In this document: piece after piece, positions 25,538 to 31,721 of the stretch
Layout of the letters: every line of letters starts with the position of its first letter
Numbering within the stretch: the stretch's first letter is position 1
Assembly: GCA_002724245.1 (NCBI GenBank)
Contig: PBOG01000031.1
Coordinates: forward strand, 24,449 to 60,157
Direction: 5' to 3'
DNA from: Planctomycetaceae bacterium
GTDB lineage: Bacteria > Planctomycetota > Planctomycetia > Pirellulales > Pirellulaceae
DNA: 35,709 nucleotides
Notes under the pieces: model-generated
The model's database searches: none
Seen by the model: the letters and a program-made list of their open reading frames with translations, nothing else
What the model was told of the DNA's origin: nothing
Position numbers and translations under genes: made by a program

Positions 25538-26170
25538 TCAGGGAAGTTTTCTTACCATGATTTTACGAAACCGCACGACGCTTTTGGGGTCATGCGCCTG
25601 GAAAGCAAACGTGCCCTTGTCGAGCTTGCGCGTAAAATCCGCGCCCGCCTTCCGATCAGGTGCTTCAGTGAAATCAACAACCTTCTTGCCATTGACGACA
25701 ATCTGGATGTTGCGGCCTCGCACGATGATCTCTTCGGTGAACCATACGTTGTCCTTGGCCGGCGCTTTCAAGACGTTCCTCACGTCGTACAGGCTGCCGG
25801 TCTTTTTGGGATCACCATGCGTATTGTTGACCTGGGCCTCGTAGCCAAACTTGGGCCAGCCATCCTCTTGATAGCGGGTGTGAAAGTAAATTCCCCCGTT
25901 GGAGACAGGGCCCGTCATCACTTCACATTTGAAATGAAAATTCGTGAAAGGCGCTTCTTTCCCAACGTAGAACAAGTGGCTACGGGGACCGAAAGCGACA
26001 AATGCGCCATCCTTGATTGTCCAGCTCTTGGTATTCTCACTGGCTTTCCAATTCTTGAAGGTCTTCCCGTCCCATAAACTAATCCAACCATCATCCTTTT
26101 CCTCTGCGGCGGTCACAATTCCGCTGACACAAAACAGGACCAACAGCGCACAGCAGCCAATACGTTTCAT
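25538..26170 (-). CDS. Secreted DUF1080 (3-keto-disaccharide hydrolase-like) protein
   Basis: 210 residues from ATG at 26170 (GGAG about 9 nt upstream); the frame extends to 26215, but the preceding residues do not fit a signal peptide. Residues 1-22 are a signal peptide (MKRIGCCALL opening). The domain is a single DUF1080 jelly-roll with the hallmarks WISLWDGKTFKNWK (29-42), NGGIYFHTRY (91-100), a GYEAQVNN block and DNVWFTEEIIVRGRNIQIVVNGK near the middle (shown here only in part by position, about 145-165). Some DUF1080 proteins hydrolyse 3-keto-glycosides; most are uncharacterised. The protein is richer in Lys than its neighbours, which may reflect a periplasmic adaptation or a different origin. 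It is divergent from the DUF1501 gene at 26530. Confidence 0.93.
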   Translation of the reverse strand: MKRIGCCALLVLFCVSGIVTAAEEKDDGWISLWDGKTFKNWKASENTKSWTIKDGAFVAFGPRSHLFYVGKEAPFTNFHFKCEVMTGPVSNGGIYFHTRYQEDGWPKFGYEAQVNNTHGDPKKTGSLYDVRNVLKAPAKDNVWFTEEIIVRGRNIQIVVNGKKVVDFTEAPDRKAGADFTRKLDKGTFAFQAHDPKSVVRFRKIMVRKLP

Positions 26171-26529
26171 TGGGTCAGACTCCAGTTGGAAGTGGGGCGA
26201 AAGCGTCAGGCGCATCCCGCGCCATTACTGCGAGCCAATTTTGACTTACCAGAGGTGCGCTGTAAATGGAGCAGGCTGGATTTGCCAGAGGGTCGAGTCG
26301 AGTGCCCGGTTCCCAACCACCTATCCGGCCCCACGTTGGACCGGCGGGCCGGAAACCGCATCTCGCCTGATCGTGGTATACTAACAGGCCGCGAGCGGGT
26401 ATCAGCCAGCCTGGTGCCAGCGACATCGCGATCGGCCAGTTTTTTTACGTTTTCCTGTTTCCACACGGACCATTCTTTCCGAAGATGACACTATCTCTCC
26501 TGGCCTCTGAACAGACGACGGGACATACG
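26171..26529. other. Divergent non-coding region upstream of DUF1080 and DUF1501
   Basis: 359 bp. Apart from the extended -10 element at 26374-26382 nothing recognisable is present. An in-frame ATG at 26485 would extend the DUF1501 gene by 15 residues but has no ribosome binding site. Confidence 0.55.
26374..26382 (+). promoter_or_regulatory. Extended -10 promoter element for the DUF1501 gene
   Basis: TGGTATACT: a TGn extension followed by TATACT (5/6 to TATAAT), about 150 bp upstream of the ATG at 26530. No -35 match is seen at 17 bp, as is common for extended -10 promoters. Confidence 0.33.
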
Positions 26530-27891
26530 ATGCAGCACAGACATTGCCGAGGACCGCTCCCACGACGTGAGTTTCTCCAGGCTGGCGCCTTGGGCACCGC
26601 GGGCCTCTGCCTGAGCGACATCCTGGCAGCGCGCGCCGCGTCCGGGAACCTGCGCCGCCAGACTTCAGTGATCTTGATGTATCTCCATGGGGGCCCATCC
26701 CAGCTGGAAACGTATGACCTCAAGCCAGATGCGCCCTCCGACTACCGTAGTATCTACAGCCCCATTCCCACCAACGTTCCAGGGCTCGACATCTGCGACC
26801 TCTTTCCACGCCAGGCCCAGATTGCGGACAAGCTGGCCATCGTGCGCAGTTGCCACCACACCATGGCCAGCCACAGTGACGGAGGCATCCAGGTACTCAC
26901 GGGCAAGACCCCCGCGGTACCTGACCCCACTTCAACCAGTCGCAGCGAACACCCGGACTTTGGACACGTTACCAGTTATCTCCGTGCCGGCGCGACCAGT
27001 GCAATGCCGCAGTACGTTGCCCTGCCCAATGCAGCGTACATGACCCTGCCCACGTACATCGGAGTGCAGCACAAACCGCTCAATGCCGGTGATCCGTCGC
27101 AACAAAACTACCGCTCCCCGATTCAAGTCAGCGCAGGAGCGGCTGGCGAAAAGCTTAACGACCGCAAGCACCTGCTGGCTTCTCTGGACTTGCTCCGCGC
27201 TGGCGTCGACCACCAGCAAGCCCTGTTCGCTACAGATAAAATGCGTGAACTCGCTTTCAATATTCTCACCAGCCCGCAGACCGCAGCTGCCTTCGATCTC
27301 TCGCAAGAAAGCGACGCAACCAAGGACAAGTACGGTCGCAACCGCTGGGGCCAGGGCGCCCTGCTGGCGCGGCGTCTGGCCGAAGCCGGCACCGGTGTGG
27401 TAACGATGTTCATGAATACGCCGTTCACTGGACCTGAGTGGACGAATTGGGATGACCACATTATGAACGCGGGCCGCCCGGGGCATTTTGGGGATTACAT
27501 GACGCGACGTTTGCCCTACCTCGATCAATGTATCGCAGCCCTGGTTGAGGACCTTCATGAACGTGGCATCGACGAGAACGTCATGCTGGTTGTCATGGGC
27601 GAATTTGGACGCACCCCACGACTCAGTAAAAACAGCAACGGGGTTGGCCGCAATCACTGGCCGCAAGCCTATTCGGTGCTCCTGGCCGGCGGCGGATTGC
27701 GAACTGGCCAGGTCGTGGGTGCTACCAACAGCAAGGCCGAGTATCCGACCCTGCGACCGACCACTCCTGAAGACATCCTGGCGTTGATGTACCGACACCT
27801 CGGCATCAACCCACGTCACGAAATAGAGAACCTGGCGGGACGACCGATTCCCTTGCTCGCGCAGGGTAAACCAATCAGCGAGTTGATTTAG
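26530..27891 (+). CDS. DUF1501 family Tat-exported protein (GRNHW variant)
   Basis: 453 residues from ATG at 26530. The twin-arginine leader is PRREFLQAG (11-19). Hallmarks are LHGGPSQLETYDLKP, PTNVPGLDICDLFPRQ, a HPDFGHV block, NWDDHI, GEFGRTP (357-363) and GRNHWPQ (from 373). In the last block Asn375 replaces the Asp found in the other window copies (GRDH), a possible change in a metal-binding position. It also lacks the LTYxFxGRDxRLTDV tail of the copies at 7978-9381 and 34987-35709 and instead ends like the large orphan group. No DUF1553 neighbour. It is followed by a GC-rich hairpin and, 112 bp on, the permease gene. Exported; function unknown. Confidence 0.94.
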   Translation: MQHRHCRGPLPRREFLQAGALGTAGLCLSDILAARAASGNLRRQTSVILMYLHGGPSQLETYDLKPDAPSDYRSIYSPIPTNVPGLDICDLFPRQAQIADKLAIVRSCHHTMASHSDGGIQVLTGKTPAVPDPTSTSRSEHPDFGHVTSYLRAGATSAMPQYVALPNAAYMTLPTYIGVQHKPLNAGDPSQQNYRSPIQVSAGAAGEKLNDRKHLLASLDLLRAGVDHQQALFATDKMRELAFNILTSPQTAAAFDLSQESDATKDKYGRNRWGQGALLARRLAEAGTGVVTMFMNTPFTGPEWTNWDDHIMNAGRPGHFGDYMTRRLPYLDQCIAALVEDLHERGIDENVMLVVMGEFGRTPRLSKNSNGVGRNHWPQAYSVLLAGGGLRTGQVVGATNSKAEYPTLRPTTPEDILALMYRHLGINPRHEIENLAGRPIPLLAQGKPISELI

Positions 27892-27920
27892 CGCACCGAT
27901 CTCGCGGGACAGCTCTCTGT

Positions 27921-27939
27921 CGGCGGCGGAACGCCGCCG
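27921..27939 (+). terminator. GC-rich hairpin after the DUF1501 gene
   Basis: CGGCGGCG (27921-27928), GAA loop, CGCCGCCG (27932-27939): a perfect 8-bp all-GC stem 29 bp after the stop. There is no U-tract, so it may act as a terminator, a transcript-end stabiliser or a pause site between DUF1501 and the permease gene. Confidence 0.45.
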
Positions 27940-28003
27940 CGTTATCACCACCAACTGCCGCGCCGCTGCGCGGGTCCGGGCTACGTACCTTACGAGTCTA
28001 CGC

Positions 28004-29341
28004 TTGACCACCTCTCAGCCACCGGCGGACAACGCAGCAGCACAACTCAAACGCCGACTTGGTTGGCCCGGTGCGACTTTCCTGGGGCTCGGTTCGATCC
28101 TGGGTACCGGCGTTTTTGTCTCACTGGGACTAGCCGCCGAACTAGCCGGCCCCGCCGTGATCCTGGCCATTGTCCTGGCCGCTCTGCTGGCAACCTGCAA
28201 TGCTCTGAGTAGTGCGCAGCTGGCCGCAAACCATCCTCAGAGTGGCGGCACGTACGAGTACGGTTACCGCTATCTCCGCCCCTGGCTGGGCATCTCTGCC
28301 GGTTGGATGTTCCTGGCGGCCAAATCTGCGTCCGCAGCGACCGCGGCACTTGGTTTCGCCGCCTACCTCGCGTCCTTCCTCAACCTCGGGGCTGCCGACA
28401 TCTGGATCCCGCGTATCGCCCTGCTCACCATTGCAGTGGCGACCCTGATCGTCCTCAATGGAATCGAGCGTTCCCGTCAGGTTACGGTCTGCATTGTTGC
28501 CTGGACACTGCTGGGACTTCTCAGCTTTATCCTCAGCGGGCTCGCAACGGTGGGCACAGCGCCGCCGTCCCATTGGCAACCGTTCCTTCCTACCGCCGAC
28601 GCGCATTGGGCCGGTTGGTGGGGTCCACTCCTCAAAGCGACTGCCTTGATGTTTGTCGCGTATGCCGGCTACGGGCGCATCGCCACGCTCGGTGAGGAAG
28701 TGCGTGAGCCTCGCCAAACGATTCCCCGCGCCATCATCATTACCCTCTGTGTTACGGCGGCGCTTTACGTCCTGGTGGGAGTCGTCGCACTCAGCAGTGT
28801 CGGCGCGGTCCGCCTGGGAACCCTGACGCCCGACCAGGGCCCCTTCCTGGAAGTTGTGGCTCGTGGATTCGCCAGCCCTGGGGTCAGGATCTTTGTCGGC
28901 ACCGCGGCGTTAACCGCATTACTGAGCGTATTGTTAAATCTGGTTCTGGGGTTGTCTCGCGTCGTGCTGGCGATGGCGCGCCGCGGTGACCTGCCATCGG
29001 TGGCTGCCCGGCTCAATGCTGCCCGCACCACGCCTTCTATCGCCGTCCTGCTGGTCGGCCTGACGATCGCCGGGCTCGCAGCGCTGGGAAGTGTCAAAAC
29101 GACCTGGTCATTTAGTGCCATGACGGTTCTGACCTATTACGCCATTACCAACCTGGCGGCGTTACAATTGTCGCGTGAGGAACGCCTCTATCACCCTCTG
29201 TTCGCCTGGCTCGGTCTGGGCGGATGTCTTCTCCTGGCTTGCTGGGTGGACGCGCTGTTGTGGGTAGTTGGCATCTCACTCGCGCTGGGAGGTGTCCTGG
29301 CGGCGCGACTTTTTCGCCTGGGCCGTCCGCAATCCACTTGA
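28004..29341 (+). CDS. APC-family amino acid permease
   Basis: 445 residues with about 12 hydrophobic segments, typical of the amino acid-polyamine-organocation superfamily. The diagnostic first-helix motif GLGSILGTGVFVSLG lies at 28-42, where the unwound helix binds the amino-acid backbone. A second conserved block, YAGYGRIATLGEEVREPRQ, precedes helix 7 and matches the F/Y-x-GYD/G-...-E-E-...-P-x-R pattern of cationic amino acid and APC transporters. The start is TTG at 28004: no ATG lies between it and helix 1, and the residues that follow (LKRRLG before helix 1) agree with related permeases. The gene is followed after 30 bp by a PLP-dependent dehydratase on the same strand, so import and breakdown of a hydroxy-amino acid are probably coupled. 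Substrate unknown. Confidence 0.93.
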   Translation: MTTSQPPADNAAAQLKRRLGWPGATFLGLGSILGTGVFVSLGLAAELAGPAVILAIVLAALLATCNALSSAQLAANHPQSGGTYEYGYRYLRPWLGISAGWMFLAAKSASAATAALGFAAYLASFLNLGAADIWIPRIALLTIAVATLIVLNGIERSRQVTVCIVAWTLLGLLSFILSGLATVGTAPPSHWQPFLPTADAHWAGWWGPLLKATALMFVAYAGYGRIATLGEEVREPRQTIPRAIIITLCVTAALYVLVGVVALSSVGAVRLGTLTPDQGPFLEVVARGFASPGVRIFVGTAALTALLSVLLNLVLGLSRVVLAMARRGDLPSVAARLNAARTTPSIAVLLVGLTIAGLAALGSVKTTWSFSAMTVLTYYAITNLAALQLSREERLYHPLFAWLGLGGCLLLACWVDALLWVVGISLALGGVLAARLFRLGRPQST

Positions 29342-29371
29342 ACCCAAGACCAGGCATCCGCCAGGCCAGCA

Positions 29372-30337
29372 ATGCTGAACTCCTCACCGCCTACTCTCGC
29401 CGAATTCCAGCGTGCTGCCACCCTCCTGCAGGAAGTCGTACAGCCGATGCCCCTGGTGCCGCTCCACCGTCACCAGGGCGACAGCAGTGTTCTACTCAAA
29501 ACAGAAGTCTATCAGCCCGTTCATTCCTTCAAGATTCGTGGTGTCTGGTACGCCGTCGCGTCACTGGACAGACAGCGGCGTCAGGCCGGAGTCAGTACCG
29601 TCAGCGCCGGCAACACGGCGCAGGCCCTCGCATGGGCGGCGCATCGTTTTGGTGTTCCTGCCCGTTCCCTGATGCCAGATAGCGCTCCGGCGAGCAAGGT
29701 CCAGGCCGTTGAGGCGTACGGTGGTGAACCGGTGCTGGTGCCCGTCGACGAGCTTTTTCGTTACCTCCGCGAACAACTCTGGGAGCAGGAACCTTATGCT
29801 TTCATTCACCCTTGGACCAACCGCGATGTCCTGATTGGACATGGAACGATTGGCCTGGAAATCCACAACGAACTTCCCGAGGTCGAAACGATCTTCATTC
29901 CAGTCGGGGGTGGTGGACTGCTGGGTGGGGTTGCCAGCGCCCTGAAATCCCTGCGGCCCCAGGTCCGCATCATCGCCGTTGAGCCCGAGGGTTGTCCTGC
30001 ACTGGCGCGGAGCCTGGATGCAGGTCGTCCCGTAAGTGTCGCCTGCAACACGATCTGCGACGGCGTGGCCGTTCCCTATATCACAGAAGAAATGTTTCCC
30101 CTGTTGCAGCGTCTGGTCGACCGCGTCGCGCTTGTCTCCGAAGAAGATGTCCGATCGGCGATACGGATTCTGGCCGTCGGCAACAAAATGGTCGCAGAAC
30201 CTTCCGGCGCACTCGCCACAGCAGCCGCACTTGCCCTGCCTCATCAGGAACGCGGCCTGTCGGTGTGCCTGGTCACCGGTGGCAACCTGAACCCAGCCAG
30301 TTTCGCCGACATCGTGGCCGGAAATGATCCCCTCTAG
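29372..30337 (+). CDS. Threonine/serine dehydratase-like PLP enzyme (fold type II)
   Basis: 321 residues, close to catabolic threonine dehydratase, serine racemase and hydroxyaspartate ammonia-lyase in size and lacking the ACT regulatory domain of biosynthetic IlvA. The PLP lysine is in HSFKIRGVW (Lys54). The glycine loop for the cofactor phosphate is PVGGGGLLGG (177-186). The substrate loop reads SAGNTAQ (78-84) where canonical threonine dehydratases have SAGNHAQ, so the substrate may differ. HGTIGLEI and VTGGNLNP (near the C-terminus) are other family blocks. Cytoplasmic. The gene is 30 bp downstream of the APC permease and surely co-transcribed. The likely reaction is deamination of a beta-hydroxy amino acid to a 2-oxo acid and ammonia; racemase activity is an alternative. 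Confidence 0.92.
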   Translation: MLNSSPPTLAEFQRAATLLQEVVQPMPLVPLHRHQGDSSVLLKTEVYQPVHSFKIRGVWYAVASLDRQRRQAGVSTVSAGNTAQALAWAAHRFGVPARSLMPDSAPASKVQAVEAYGGEPVLVPVDELFRYLREQLWEQEPYAFIHPWTNRDVLIGHGTIGLEIHNELPEVETIFIPVGGGGLLGGVASALKSLRPQVRIIAVEPEGCPALARSLDAGRPVSVACNTICDGVAVPYITEEMFPLLQRLVDRVALVSEEDVRSAIRILAVGNKMVAEPSGALATAAALALPHQERGLSVCLVTGGNLNPASFADIVAGNDPL

Positions 30338-30347
30338 GGCCAGGTGC

Positions 30348-30376
30348 GCCCGGCAACTCAACGGGCCGAGATTTTT
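30348..30376 (+). terminator. Candidate intrinsic terminator of the permease-dehydratase operon
   Basis: Stem GCCCG (30348-30352) / CGGGC (30362-30366) with a 9-nt loop, followed 5 nt later by TTTTT (30372-30376). It starts 11 bp after the dehydratase stop and is the only hairpin in the window with a U-tract. The stem is short. Confidence 0.38.
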
Positions 30377-30398
30377 CTGCGGCAATCTGCCCAGCCGT

Positions 30399-31373
30399 CT
30401 ATTGGTCACCAGCCGCAGTGGAAAACGGCCGGGTCGACGTCTTGCCCGCAGTGGGAAAGTCCGCGGGAATGGGCTGTGTCACCTTGCCTGTCGCAGCCCA
30501 CTCCGCACCACGCTGCAACGAGACGATGAACCCGACGCATTCTTGCGAGTAGTCCCCGTGCCCCATCGGTGTATGAAACACGCGTCCTTTGCCGTATTGG
30601 ATCGTCATTAGCATGGGCTCGTGTCGACCACTTCCGCCATGCTTGGGGTCGGCAAACGCCGTAGCCAGAATGTCCATATTGGTTCCGGGGCCGCGCAGCT
30701 TGTCGTACAACTCATCGCGTGCGTGCAGCCACTCCATGGGCATGCCACGCGTGATCGGATGTTCAGCATCGCGCACAACCAGTGAGAAGGCATGCTGACT
30801 GCCATGGTGTCCCCCATTCCCGGCTGACGTATCGCGTACCAGCTTGCCCTCCGCAGAGAGATAGATGTACGGCCCGTGCTTCTGATTGCGGCCGCCCCAG
30901 CCCCCCAATCCAATCATCTCATTGTACGCCGGCCAATCCCCGAAGGAATTGTCTGCCGCGTGCACAACCACCAGCCCACCGCCCTTACGCATGTAAGTTT
31001 CGAAATCACGTTGTGTCGCCTGAGGCCAGGCCGCAGCGGCGTTACCAAAATTCGAGATGACCACATCGTAGTCGGAAAACTTGGGGCGAAACTCCGGATC
31101 CGGCTGTGGGCGTGGGCGCGCCGTGGTGGTCACGCCAGGTACGGCGTACTGTTTCAACAGATTATCCCCCTGCCACGTAAACCGCGTCCGCGCCACGAAC
31201 ACAGAGAAACGTCCCGTGTCCTGCAAGTATTTTGCCATCATGGCGGTCGTCTTCGGCCACACTCCATGGTTGTTTTGACCATCGACAATCAGTGCTTTGA
31301 AGTCCGCTCCGCACACCATCACCGGAAATACCGCGATCCCCAAAAGCGTTAGGGCAGATCTGAATGTCATCAT
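30399..31373 (-). CDS. Secreted ThuA-like domain protein
   Basis: 324 residues from ATG at 31373. A GTG at 31382 in frame sits too close to the GGGAG to be used; the ATG lies 10 nt after it. Residues 1-22 form a signal peptide. The ThuA-like (trehalose-utilisation, glutamine-amidotransferase-like fold) domain begins with KALIVDGQNNHGVW. Other landmarks are FSDYDVVISNFGNAAAAWP, GGGLVVVHAADNSF (with the strand-turn that carries the amidotransferase nucleophile in the wider fold; here His-Ala-Ala, no Cys) and RVFHTPMGHGDYSQE near the C-terminus. ThuA itself affects disaccharide import or catabolism in rhizobia. The His-rich C-terminal block suggests a metal or sugar site. The gene is divergent from the CRTAC1 lipoprotein. 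Confidence 0.92.
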   Translation of the reverse strand: MMTFRSALTLLGIAVFPVMVCGADFKALIVDGQNNHGVWPKTTAMMAKYLQDTGRFSVFVARTRFTWQGDNLLKQYAVPGVTTTARPRPQPDPEFRPKFSDYDVVISNFGNAAAAWPQATQRDFETYMRKGGGLVVVHAADNSFGDWPAYNEMIGLGGWGGRNQKHGPYIYLSAEGKLVRDTSAGNGGHHGSQHAFSLVVRDAEHPITRGMPMEWLHARDELYDKLRGPGTNMDILATAFADPKHGGSGRHEPMLMTIQYGKGRVFHTPMGHGDYSQECVGFIVSLQRGAEWAATGKVTQPIPADFPTAGKTSTRPFSTAAGDQ

Positions 31374-31721
31374 CACAAGCACACTCCCTGGATGTCTGAA
31401 AGGCCAATCGCGGCAGGCGATTCGTGTAAAACTAACAGCTTACGTTTTAACAGCCGGCCGACCGGCCGCCTACTGCAGCGCAGATCAGCGCTCATACCCT
31501 GTCTGGCCCCCTCGCTGCCGTGGCTGCTTTCCGCGATCTGTGCTATAAGATCCGGGCAGGGTGATACGCTCCCCGCAGGGCTTTCTGTCGTGTCCCCGCT
31601 GGCCGCGATCAATACAGTCTGCCCGCAGATCGTGGCACCTTCGTCGCCCCGCGTCTGGAACACGCAAGCAAGGGCGATGACCGGCGAATACACTGACGGC
31701 GTTCCTTCCGGAATACGGCTG
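31374..31721. other. Divergent non-coding region between ThuA and CRTAC1 genes
   Basis: 348 bp. The open frame of the CRTAC1 gene runs back through it to 31392, but this part lacks any domain and would place the lipoprotein signal 140 residues inside. Contents are the extended -10 element at 31541-31549 and an AT-richer patch at about 31425-31453; nothing else recognisable. Confidence 0.55.
31541..31549 (+). promoter_or_regulatory. Extended -10 element upstream of the CRTAC1 gene
   Basis: TGCTATAAG: TGn followed by TATAAG (5/6). It resembles the extended -10 at 26374-26382. No -35 match. A transcript from here would carry a leader of about 165 nt. Confidence 0.28.

Noticed and set aside
25328-26077. 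249-codon plus-strand open frame
   Set aside because: Overlaps the end of the esterase and runs antisense to DUF1080; no domain.
26932-28011. 359-codon minus-strand open frame
   Set aside because: Antisense to the DUF1501 gene and a by-product of its codon bias; no domain and no ribosome binding site.
29561-30409. 282-codon minus-strand open frame
   Set aside because: Antisense shadow of the dehydratase gene, whose PLP motifs are unambiguous on the plus strand.
31450-31475. CCGGCC-rich direct repeat near the ThuA/CRTAC1 divergent region
   Set aside because: Two copies of a 6-bp palindrome are expected by chance in GC-rich sequence.
31392-31721. N-terminal extension of the CRTAC1 gene
   Set aside because: It would bury the lipobox 140 residues into the protein; ATG at 31722 puts Cys32 where a lipoprotein signal belongs.
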